Shown one piece after another: positions 1 to 5,674 of a stretch of DNA of 7,499 bases; positions within the stretch are counted from its first letter, which is position 1, and each line of letters opens with the position of its first letter. Where the stretch lies: assembly GCA_026396355.1 (NCBI GenBank), contig JAPLWY010000088.1:1-7499 (forward strand), in the 5' to 3' direction. A program made the position numbers and the translations under genes. The notes under the pieces are model-generated. The model saw only the letters and a list, made by a program, of their open reading frames with translations, was not told where the DNA came from and ran no database searches. Source of the stretch: Microcaldota archaeon. Lineage in GTDB: Archaea; Micrarchaeota; Micrarchaeia; Anstonellales; Anstonellaceae.

Positions 1-1
1 G

Positions 2-52
2 GACCTGTTTGAGGAGTATGACAAGCGCAAGGAAAATGGGGCGAAGGCATGA
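2..52 (+). CDS. 3' end of an unidentified gene (partial, 16 codons)
   Basis: An open frame enters from the left edge and ends at the TGA at 50-52. The visible tail reads DLFEEYDKRKENGAKA, a charged, probably helical C-terminus with no recognisable motif, so no function can be given. Its stop overlaps the ATG at 49-51 of the next gene in an ATGA arrangement. This suggests both belong to one plus-strand operon and that translation of the second is coupled to this one. That it is a real gene end is inferred from the overlap rather than from sequence family. Confidence 0.55.
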   Translation, partial: DLFEEYDKRKENGAKA

Positions 53-1323
53 TACTTTACTTTGACAACTATATCACAAACGCGCCTCTTTTCAAGTACC
101 TTTACGACGACCTGTCCGAGCTTAGGAAGCGCGCCAAAATATATGCGGCACCGAACAAGCTGGATGTCACGCTTTACACCCTGGCAAGCTATGCGCAGTA
201 CCCGTGGAGCGGCGTCCTGATAAAATACGAGCTGGAGAACAAGTCGCAGAACAGGAGATTTGAGCGGGAAGTGAAAAGGCTCTTCCCGAAAGCCGTGATA
301 ATCGCGGAAAGGAGCGACAGCCAGAAGAAATACCAGGAAGCGTACAGGATGCTTGAGAAAATGGATGACGACTGGGTGTTTTACGCAGGCAACAACGACC
401 ACCCGTTTGTCTGCCCGGACTTTTCAATGCTGGAAAAATGCCTTGCAAAGGCAAAGGAGCTGAAGCGCAAGCACAAGTACGTCTCGATCTGGTACTCTCA
501 TCTCCTGGAGGGCGCGGCGCTTATTCCCCGCAAGGAGTATGGAAAACTGCTGCCCGAACTGGTTGAACACAGGGAAAAGACATTCGAGGATGACGATCTT
601 CTTGTTTATAGGAATTATGGGAGCGCCGGGCTCTATGCGATAGAGATAGCAAACATCGGATTTTTGAAGCACCTGTTCTACAGCAAAGACATCGGTGATA
701 AACGAGTGCGCAGAACCGATGATTTCAGCCCGGAAATCACGGTTAAAGGCAAGATAACCGTCTATCCGAAATTGCCGATTTGCGAGCATTTCGACGGCTA
801 TGGGAATCTGAGCACGAGAGTTGGCTTTGACGTGAACATAGTTGTCCCGCCGCTGTTCATCCCAACTGGCTTTTTCGAAAAAGACATTAAAATTGCTTTT
901 GGATATGAAAAATATCGCGAGGGGTGGCTGAACATCAACCCTGCCAAGAAAAAATATTCGTTTGAAAGCAAAGAGGGAACGGATATGAAGGTGGGGCTCA
1001 AAAACCTGCCGTTTTTCTGGAAGGGAAGAATTTCAAAGGTGGATATCAGCCCAAAAATAGACCGTGGCAAGCTGGAAGCTTTGGGAAACGGAAACTATGC
1101 GAATATCTGTTATCCATGGACTGCGAAAGGCTTGGAGATTTATCATGCAAAGTATGTTGCCGCTCCTGTCTGGCGCATGAGAAAGCTAGTTGGAAGAACC
1201 CGCATTTACCTAAAAGACCCCCAATTTCTTGATGAAACGCTGAATACCGGGAGTTTTCCGCAAAGAATGTACAAAAAAGCGATACTTGGCATCGTGAAAG
1301 TTTCGAAAAGAAAGAACATTTGA
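49..1323 (+). CDS. Uncharacterised GT-A glycosyltransferase-like protein
   Basis: A 424-residue soluble protein with no signal peptide or clear membrane segment. The N-terminal half resembles a GT-A nucleotide-sugar transferase: it opens with a beta-strand-like ILYFDNYITN, has ERSDSQKKYQEAY at 87-99, and then an acidic stretch DDDWVFYAGNNDHPF at 106-120, where the NND at 115-117 sits where a DxD-type metal motif would be expected. A second conserved-looking patch is CEHFDGYGN at 245-253. The C-terminal third (about 265-424) is basic and aromatic, ends in a KVSKRKN tail, and matches no domain I recognise. The start is the ATG that overlaps the upstream stop; no strong Shine-Dalgarno site precedes it, consistent with translational coupling. 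It faces a run of glycan-type genes on the other strand, which fits a role in surface polysaccharide or glycoprotein assembly. The glycosyltransferase assignment is inferred from fold-like features only. Confidence 0.72.
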   Translation: MILYFDNYITNAPLFKYLYDDLSELRKRAKIYAAPNKLDVTLYTLASYAQYPWSGVLIKYELENKSQNRRFEREVKRLFPKAVIIAERSDSQKKYQEAYRMLEKMDDDWVFYAGNNDHPFVCPDFSMLEKCLAKAKELKRKHKYVSIWYSHLLEGAALIPRKEYGKLLPELVEHREKTFEDDDLLVYRNYGSAGLYAIEIANIGFLKHLFYSKDIGDKRVRRTDDFSPEITVKGKITVYPKLPICEHFDGYGNLSTRVGFDVNIVVPPLFIPTGFFEKDIKIAFGYEKYREGWLNINPAKKKYSFESKEGTDMKVGLKNLPFFWKGRISKVDISPKIDRGKLEALGNGNYANICYPWTAKGLEIYHAKYVAAPVWRMRKLVGRTRIYLKDPQFLDETLNTGSFPQRMYKKAILGIVKVSKRKNI

Positions 1324-1328
1324 CATTC

Positions 1329-1345
1329 CATGGTTCAAGACCATG
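1329..1345. terminator. Small perfect hairpin between convergent genes
   Basis: CATGGT at 1329-1334 and ACCATG at 1340-1345 form a perfect 6-bp stem with a 5-base loop, lying in the 53-base gap between two genes that end facing each other. A short GGTT-GAA-AACC repeat follows at about 1348-1358, giving TTTT on the minus strand. The position suits a bidirectional terminator. Archaeal termination depends mainly on T-tracts, and none here is longer than four, so the role is a weak inference. Confidence 0.25.
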
Positions 1346-1376
1346 AAGGTTGAAAACCAGGGTTTAGGTTCGTTAG

Positions 1377-2621
1377 TCATTCCCCTTCAAACTCCATCAG
1401 GTAGAATACATCGTACTTTGCTTCTTGCAGTTTCTTCTTTCCGCCAAGCTCGGGAAGGCATATTACAAAACAGCATTCGACCACGTTCCCGCCCAGCCTG
1501 CTTATGAGCCTGCATGCGCCCAAAGCAGTTCCGCCAGTTGCCAGCAAATCATCCACAAGCAAGATATTGTCGCCTTTTGACAGCGCGTCGGAGTGGATTT
1601 CCATCTTTTCTTTCCCATACTCCAGCGAATACTCCTCGGAAATCGTGTTTGACGGCAATTTCCCGGCCTTTCGGATAGGGATGAACCCTATCCCGAGCCT
1701 GTGAGCCAGTGCGGCTCCGAATATGAAGCCGCGGGCTTCTATCCCGGCTACCGAATCCAGCTGGTAGTCCATATACCTGTCGGCGAGCAGGTCGATGGCG
1801 CATTTGAAGCTGCGCTTATCTTTCAGAAGGATGGTCACGTCACGGAACATCACGCCTTGCTTTGGCCAATGCGGCACCGTTCTTATTGCAGATTTTAGAT
1901 TGTGCGGCGCGGGCTTTGCGTCGTGCCCATCCAAGTCACAGACAATAAGCTCCACCAGCTTTGCAGAATTTGCAGCAGCGATCTTGCATGATGCGTTGAA
2001 ATCTTCCAAGGCAGACGCATCCGCCTTGTCTGAAATTGACCGAATTATTATATGGGGAATGCCGTTGGCATCGCATATGTGCGCCACTGCCGCGCTTTCC
2101 ATGTCGACGCAGTCTCCCCCAAAATCTGCCCTCAGGCGCTTGCGCGTTTCAGCGTCGGATATGAATTGATCCCCTGAAAGCACTGTGCCTTCCATGGATT
2201 TCAAGCCCATTTGCCTGGCTTTGGAAGATGCGATTTTGACAAGATGCTCCGAAGCCCTGAAAACCTTTTTGTCCGAAAACGGCACTTGCCCGCGATCAAA
2301 GCCCAGACCCTGCCCATCCAAATCGTGCTGGATGCTGGTTTGGGAAATTACGATGTGATTTGTGTCGAGCAATGGGTGCAGCGCACCGGCGACCCCTGTG
2401 ACTATGACGCAGGAGACGGAAAACCCGTCAATCATTGCCTGCGCGCATGAACTCGCGTTGACCTTTCCCACGCCGCATTTGGCAATGACTACGCTCTTGC
2501 CTTCAAGCTTGCCAGTATGAAAATCAAACCCTGCAACTTTAAACCGTGAAGCTGTCTTCATTTTAGCCAGGTAAATCGCAATTTCGTCGTCCAACGCACC
2601 AATTATGCCTATGCGAGCCAT
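1377..2621 (-). CDS. mtnN-apt: Fused MTA/SAH nucleosidase and adenine phosphoribosyltransferase
   Basis: A 414-residue cytosolic protein with two complete enzyme domains. Residues 1-228 are MtnN/Pfs, which hydrolyses methylthioadenosine or S-adenosylhomocysteine to adenine plus the thio-sugar. The opening MARIGIIGALDDE matches the family start, and the expected active-site residues E13, E175 (in VDMESAA) and D198 (in RSISDKAD) are present. Residues about 241-414 are Apt, which joins adenine to PRPP to give AMP. It shows FRDVTILLKD, GIEARGFIFGAALA, RKAGKLP and the PRPP loop LLVDDLLATGGTA (about 354-366). A short linker, CDLDGHDAKPAP, separates them. The start is the ATG at 2621, not the in-frame TTG at 2642: family N-termini begin here and the TATA box lies about 25 bases upstream, making the message leaderless. 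There is no internal stop or frameshift. The two activities are consecutive steps of adenine salvage. Many archaea use MTA phosphorylase instead, so lateral origin is possible. Confidence 0.95.
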   Translation of the reverse strand: MARIGIIGALDDEIAIYLAKMKTASRFKVAGFDFHTGKLEGKSVVIAKCGVGKVNASSCAQAMIDGFSVSCVIVTGVAGALHPLLDTNHIVISQTSIQHDLDGQGLGFDRGQVPFSDKKVFRASEHLVKIASSKARQMGLKSMEGTVLSGDQFISDAETRKRLRADFGGDCVDMESAAVAHICDANGIPHIIIRSISDKADASALEDFNASCKIAAANSAKLVELIVCDLDGHDAKPAPHNLKSAIRTVPHWPKQGVMFRDVTILLKDKRSFKCAIDLLADRYMDYQLDSVAGIEARGFIFGAALAHRLGIGFIPIRKAGKLPSNTISEEYSLEYGKEKMEIHSDALSKGDNILLVDDLLATGGTALGACRLISRLGGNVVECCFVICLPELGGKKKLQEAKYDVFYLMEFEGE

Positions 2622-2642
2622 GAAGAGCCTATCATTAACCAA

Positions 2643-2650
2643 GATAAAAA
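2643..2650 (-). promoter_or_regulatory. TATA box of the mtnN-apt gene
   Basis: On the minus strand the segment reads TTTTTATC, centred about 25 bases before the ATG at 2621. In archaea, transcription starts roughly 25 bases downstream of the TATA centre, which here falls on or next to the ATG, so the message would be leaderless. The geometry excludes the TTG at 2642 as start. The same T-tract could also help end transcription of the gene upstream. Confidence 0.5.
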
Positions 2651-2652
2651 GC

Positions 2653-2674
2653 CAACGGTTGCCCGGGGTCGTTG
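2653..2674 (-). terminator. Possible hairpin plus T-tract after the radical SAM gene
   Basis: On the minus strand, CAACG and CGTTG form a 5-bp stem around a 12-base loop, 13 bases beyond the radical SAM stop. It is followed after a GGC by TTTTT. This resembles a weak intrinsic terminator. The stem is short and the loop long, so the hairpin may be chance; the T-tract alone may be the working part. Confidence 0.22.
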
Positions 2675-2687
2675 CAAGACGGCATTG

Positions 2688-3539
2688 CTAGAATAATTCC
2701 TTCTTCCTGGAGTTCAAGTACAGCAACGTGCCTTTGAGCCCGTCCTTGCTTATGCTGATTGATGATTCGCAAGTCCGGCATAAAATATCTGAATTTTCGT
2801 CCTTGAAACCGTCCAGTATGCGTTTTTTCTCCGGGCTGTTGAGGATTTCATCGTAGTTTTGGAGAAGCAGATTGCCCAGCACGTGCTTTTGCCCGAAGTC
2901 CATGCAGCATAGCACCACGCTGCCGTCTGGCAGAATGATGTTTTGGTTCAGGGAATTTCCGCAGCGTCTGCAAGTTATTGTGCCCTTCCTCCGAATATCG
3001 CTGGCTTTGACATTGCCGGCCCTGGTGTGAGGGATAGACTGGTCTAAGAAAGGCATTTTGGCACCGATTATGTCTATTATGCGCTGGTCTATTTTCCCAA
3101 AGCAGACGGCATATTTTTCATTTGTGGCGGATATGTCAAGATCGGTCGCCAGTTTCAGCCTGTCCAGGTAGTCCTGGTCTATCTGCAGCGCCATGTCATT
3201 GTCAGGAAGATGGAGCACAAAGTCGCGGAAGCGCATTTTGCCCAGCCTAGTGATATCATCTTTGGAAGCGCCCACAAGCGTGGTGTAGAGGGAAACCGGG
3301 TGCTTTTTCCCATGCGCGTATTCTATCATTTCAATGCAGTGGGGGTTTAGGAATGGCTCGGCGAATCCGCTGAATGTTATTTCGGAATTCTTAGGCGCAT
3401 TGTCAATGCAGGCTTTGAATGTCTCCAGGCTCATTATGCGCTTGTCCCCCCCCTTGTAATTTTTTATGGTGAGGATTTGAGGGCAGTACTTGCACATGTT
3501 TTTGCAGCCTATGACCGTGGTAAATTCAAGCCTAATCAT
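2688..3539 (-). CDS. Radical SAM protein with SPASM-like C-terminal domain
   Basis: A 283-residue cytosolic Fe-S protein. The N-terminus carries the radical SAM cluster motif CKNMCKYC (C12, C16, C19), whose cysteines hold the 4Fe-4S cluster that cleaves SAM. TFSGFAEPFLNP at about 55-66 matches the GEP-type strand of the radical SAM barrel. The C-terminus has further cysteines at 190, 193, 211, 212, 254 and 257 (TCRRCG, VLCCMD, LCRTCE), the pattern of a SPASM/twitch domain with an auxiliary cluster. The start is the ATG at 3537-3539, chosen because GGTGAT lies four bases ahead of it; an ATG at 3552-3554 overlaps the upstream stop and would add five residues. The frame stays open further upstream, but that part lies within the methyltransferase gene. 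The substrate is unknown. Such proteins occur in glycan and peptide-modification clusters, and the coupling to an FkbM methyltransferase suggests a shared substrate or pathway. Codons 29-32 contain a run of eight G. Confidence 0.88.
   Translation of the reverse strand: MIRLEFTTVIGCKNMCKYCPQILTIKNYKGGDKRIMSLETFKACIDNAPKNSEITFSGFAEPFLNPHCIEMIEYAHGKKHPVSLYTTLVGASKDDITRLGKMRFRDFVLHLPDNDMALQIDQDYLDRLKLATDLDISATNEKYAVCFGKIDQRIIDIIGAKMPFLDQSIPHTRAGNVKASDIRRKGTITCRRCGNSLNQNIILPDGSVVLCCMDFGQKHVLGNLLLQNYDEILNSPEKKRILDGFKDENSDILCRTCESSISISKDGLKGTLLYLNSRKKELF
3446..3453 (-). repeat. Eight-base poly-G tract inside the radical SAM gene
   Basis: The coding strand has G8 across the codons for Lys-Gly-Gly-Asp at residues 29-32, shortly after the Fe-S cysteine motif. 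Insertion or loss of one base would truncate the protein. It is the longest homopolymer I noticed in the window; the nucleotidyltransferase gene has a G7 at 4755-4761. Confidence 0.8.
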
Positions 3540-3542
3540 ATT

Positions 3543-3548
3543 ATCACC
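3543..3548 (-). promoter_or_regulatory. Shine-Dalgarno site that sets the radical SAM start
   Basis: GGTGAT on the minus strand complements the 3' end of archaeal 16S rRNA and lies a few bases ahead of the ATG at 3537-3539. It sits downstream of the alternative ATG at 3552-3554, so it supports the shorter protein. Confidence 0.65.
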
Positions 3549-3550
3549 GT

Positions 3551-4504
3551 TCATTTTGTTATTCTGGAGATATTGGCGTCTGTTGCTTTTGGCCAAGCAT
3601 ATGTTGTCAGGTGCGGCGGATTTGCAGTTATGCATTCGTAGGCAGGCAGCTTGCTGAAATAATCCTCAACATAAGTGGCAGTCTTGCCCTTGCCCCATGG
3701 GTGGTAACTGGCAATGGCAAATGCAGGCAGGGTCTTGACTATAAACTCTCTGGAAGAGCCAAGAACTTCCACCTCTGCCCCCTCAATGTCCATTTTCACA
3801 AAGTCAATTTTGCTGAGATTCTGCTCCTTGAAGAAATCCGCAAGGCTAAAGACCTTGACTTTGATGGTATTGGGGGCTTTGGCGCCCCTTGATACGCAGG
3901 AGCCGATGTTCTGCGAAAGGAATTCCAATGTTGTGGACTGTGACCAGATGCCCGCTTGAATCGGGCAGATGTTGCCGGATTTGTTTTTCTGGACATTGCG
4001 GGCGAGGATCTTGAAATTCTCAGGGTCGGGCTCAAAGCAATAGACCTTGCCTGTCTTGCCGACTGTTTTTGAGATATAAAACGCATAGAGGCCATGGCAA
4101 GACCCGCAATCAAGCACCACGTCGCCGCTGCGGGCAGGGCGCATCAAATTATAGCCCATGATCGCATCTTGTATTTCTAAAACTGCAAGCGGAGAGGTGA
4201 CCAAGTCGTATCCAAACACCAGAACGCCTGAAACGAAGTCCAAGGTTTTGCCTTGCATTGGACGCAGGTCGGGGATAGTGAAAAGTTTTTCAAAATACCA
4301 GGTAGTGATAAGCACGTGGTCGTCCTTGTTGATGACTACTGTTTTGTCGCCCTTGGAGAGAGTTGCAGTTTCACCGGAAATTTGCAGTTTCACCCTTTTT
4401 ACAAGCAAGACCCAGAAAAGAAGGGCGCGCTGCATCTGCTTTCTGGCGTGTGGGGGCATATGCTCGTATAATAGCAGTTTTGTGACCAAAGATATGATGC
4501 TCAT
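3551..4504 (-). CDS. FkbM-family SAM-dependent methyltransferase
   Basis: A 317-residue protein with a class I methyltransferase fold in its C-terminal two thirds. Motif I is VVLDCGSCHGLYA (about 128-140), followed by the acidic SAM-ribose strand CFEPDPENF (156-164) and the FkbM hallmark VKMDIEGAEVEVL (236-248). The usual glycine-rich loop has SCHG where AxxG is more common. About 115 residues precede the fold. They include basic and hydrophobic helices near the N-terminus (RALLFWVLLVKRVKL, 26-40) that might associate with a membrane but do not form a clear signal peptide. FkbM proteins typically O-methylate sugars or small polyketide/glycan groups, so modification of a surface glycan is likely but the substrate is unknown. 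The ATG follows a TATA box and a GTGAGG site. The TGA overlaps an ATG of the radical SAM frame. Confidence 0.9.
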   Translation of the reverse strand: MSIISLVTKLLLYEHMPPHARKQMQRALLFWVLLVKRVKLQISGETATLSKGDKTVVINKDDHVLITTWYFEKLFTIPDLRPMQGKTLDFVSGVLVFGYDLVTSPLAVLEIQDAIMGYNLMRPARSGDVVLDCGSCHGLYAFYISKTVGKTGKVYCFEPDPENFKILARNVQKNKSGNICPIQAGIWSQSTTLEFLSQNIGSCVSRGAKAPNTIKVKVFSLADFFKEQNLSKIDFVKMDIEGAEVEVLGSSREFIVKTLPAFAIASYHPWGKGKTATYVEDYFSKLPAYECITANPPHLTTYAWPKATDANISRITK

Positions 4505-4514
4505 TTGCTATTCC

Positions 4515-4520
4515 CCTCAC
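4515..4520 (-). promoter_or_regulatory. Ribosome binding site of the FkbM gene
   Basis: GTGAGG on the minus strand, followed by GG, lies about ten bases ahead of the ATG at 4504. It falls within the roughly 22-base leader predicted from the TATA box, so this transcript appears leadered, unlike that of mtnN-apt. Confidence 0.4.
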
Positions 4521-4548
4521 AGAGTACCGCCAATATCGTGAACGAAAA

Positions 4549-4556
4549 TTTATAAA
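4549..4556 (-). promoter_or_regulatory. TATA box of the FkbM/radical SAM operon
   Basis: TTTATAAA is a near-ideal archaeal TATA element, centred about 48 bases before the FkbM ATG. Transcription would begin near 4526. The 97-base gap to the nucleotidyltransferase stop suggests a unit separate from the genes upstream. The element itself is palindromic, but no plus-strand gene follows. Confidence 0.6.
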
Positions 4557-4578
4557 CACCTAGCGGAATTGGAAGACC

Positions 4579-4596
4579 CCGGCAGCCCAACGCCGG
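4579..4596 (-). terminator. GC-rich hairpin after the nucleotidyltransferase gene
   Basis: CCGGC and GCCGG form a perfect 5-bp stem with an 8-base loop, beginning five bases past the stop codon. The only T-rich segments after it are short (TCTTCC, later ATTTT), so this may be a 3' stabilising hairpin or a weak terminator separating the two operons. Confidence 0.3.
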
Positions 4597-4601
4597 TGGC
4601 T

Positions 4602-5324
4602 TTATGTGCGCCCCCTAACCAGGAACTCCTTGATTTTGCCAGGGGTGCCCAAGTCGGCCATCTCCGATGCGCAATCCACGCCTATTTTCGCTTTCCTGCC
4701 AATCAGATAGTTGTAAAGCGGTGCCACGTAATACTCGCCAGCCTCTGTCGAGGACCCCCCCATTGCTCCATCAAGCGCAGCCATGAAAAGCCTGGCCTTT
4801 GAAAATGCGTAGAGGCCCGTCGTAGCCATTCCGGAGATCCTCTTTTTCTCCGCAACCTTTTCCACAAGACCGTCATCCCCGAGCTTGACGTAGCTGTAAT
4901 TTGGCGAATCTGATTCGAATGTGCCTATGAAACCGTCCCAACCGGAGGCCAATTTCCGCAAGGATTCGTCAAGTGAATCTGACCTGAAAAACGTATCCGT
5001 GTTGTGAATCAGCAGTGGCTCCTCGGGAGAGAAGAACCGGCTTGCCGCGGCAACTGTACATGCCTGCCCGGCAGTGACAGCGGGTATTTGGCATATTGAG
5101 ATCTCGTCTCCGAATTTTTCCATCAGAAAATCACTGAGCCCCCATTTCTCGACATGTTCGTCCAGGACCACGAAAACGAAGTCTTTTCTAGGTATGGCAG
5201 ATAGCCCTGAAAGCGCCCACTCGGCCAGGCTTTTTCCGCCCACTTCAATCATCATTTTTGGTGTGCTGATGCCCGCTTGCAGAAAACGGGAGCCTCTTCC
5301 GGCCATGGGAATTACGAGCTTCAT
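4602..5324 (-). CDS. Sugar-phosphate-type nucleotidyltransferase
   Basis: A 240-residue single-domain GT-A-fold nucleotidyltransferase of the RfbA/GlmU/MobA-like group, which transfers NMP from an NTP to a phosphorylated small molecule and releases pyrophosphate. The triphosphate signature MAGRGSRF is at 7-14 with the catalytic-type PK at 22-23. TAGQACTV at 84-91 corresponds to the base-recognition loop, D110 in HNTDTFF to the metal-binding aspartate, and GEYYVAPLYNYLI at 196-208 to the acceptor side. DLGTP is at 224-228. The length suits a minimal catalytic domain without the left-handed beta-helix of GlmU. Nucleotide and acceptor cannot be read from sequence; a sugar-1-phosphate is usual, but CDP-linked non-sugar groups are made by related enzymes. 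The ATG overlaps the stop of the phosphatase gene by four bases, so translation is probably coupled. A G7 run lies at 4755-4761. Confidence 0.9.
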   Translation of the reverse strand: MKLVIPMAGRGSRFLQAGISTPKMMIEVGGKSLAEWALSGLSAIPRKDFVFVVLDEHVEKWGLSDFLMEKFGDEISICQIPAVTAGQACTVAAASRFFSPEEPLLIHNTDTFFRSDSLDESLRKLASGWDGFIGTFESDSPNYSYVKLGDDGLVEKVAEKKRISGMATTGLYAFSKARLFMAALDGAMGGSSTEAGEYYVAPLYNYLIGRKAKIGVDCASEMADLGTPGKIKEFLVRGRT

Positions 5325-5674
5325 TTTTTCCTACCCCTGCGGGCAGCGGCCAGAATTTTCCGCCAATTTGGAAGCATCGCCTGGTCGTCTATATAGAGCT
5401 CCCCCCAGGGTTTGCCGAAATGTATTTCATCGTAAGGCACCTTGTGCTCGTGCAACCACTGGATGGTGGCAGGCCCGACACGCGCCACTACGGCGCCAAC
5501 GTTACCCTCGCAGGTCTTCATGTGCCGCGCAGTGTGTATTATGATCGTGTGGCCAGCCGCCTTGAGCTTCCGGATTGCCAGTATCGCCTTTGGCTTCGGC
5601 GCGACCTCGGAATATTTCTGGCCTTCCTTGCGTATCGCGCATATTGTGCCATCAAGGTCAATCACTATCCTCAT
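5321..5674 (-). CDS. Small HAD phosphatase of the EcbF/BcbF capsule type
   Basis: A 117-residue HAD-superfamily protein with all four motifs: DLDGT with nucleophile D6 and D8, T48 in IIHTARH, K88 in FGKPWGEL, and the acidic pair D96-D97 in YIDDQA. There is almost no cap. The segment HTARHMKTCEGNVG followed by VPYDEIHFGKPW closely resembles the EcbF/BcbF phosphatases first named from Pasteurella capsule loci, which are of similar size. It probably removes a phosphate from an intermediate of the pathway run by its operon partners, but the substrate is unknown. The start overlaps the upstream fusion gene by 17 bases, and GAGGTG four bases ahead of the ATG fixes it. Its own stop overlaps the next start in an ATGA. 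The C-terminus RRGRKK is basic. Confidence 0.88.
   Translation of the reverse strand: MRIVIDLDGTICAIRKEGQKYSEVAPKPKAILAIRKLKAAGHTIIIHTARHMKTCEGNVGAVVARVGPATIQWLHEHKVPYDEIHFGKPWGELYIDDQAMLPNWRKILAAARRGRKK

Noticed and set aside
1329..1345. A tRNA T-arm-like element: 5-bp stem with a seven-base loop TTCAAGA
   Set aside because: No matching acceptor, D or anticodon arms occur upstream, where the sequence is the coding end of the plus-strand gene. It is better read as a simple hairpin.
1795..2169. Plus-strand open frame of 124 codons opposite mtnN-apt
   Set aside because: It mirrors a strongly conserved gene on the other strand, resembles no protein family and has no promoter.
2622..2642. N-terminal extension of the mtnN-apt gene from the in-frame TTG at 2642
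   Set aside because: Family proteins begin at MARIGIIGA, and the TATA spacing places the start of transcription after the TTG.
3540..3635. Longer radical SAM protein starting at 3635
   Set aside because: The extra 32 residues come from sequence inside the methyltransferase gene, read in another frame, and are not like a radical SAM N-terminus; the GGTGAT site supports 3539.
5074..5544. Plus-strand open frame of 156 codons opposite the nucleotidyltransferase and phosphatase genes
   Set aside because: It spans two well-supported minus-strand genes, and its translation is rich in Arg, Pro and Ser as expected of an antisense shadow.
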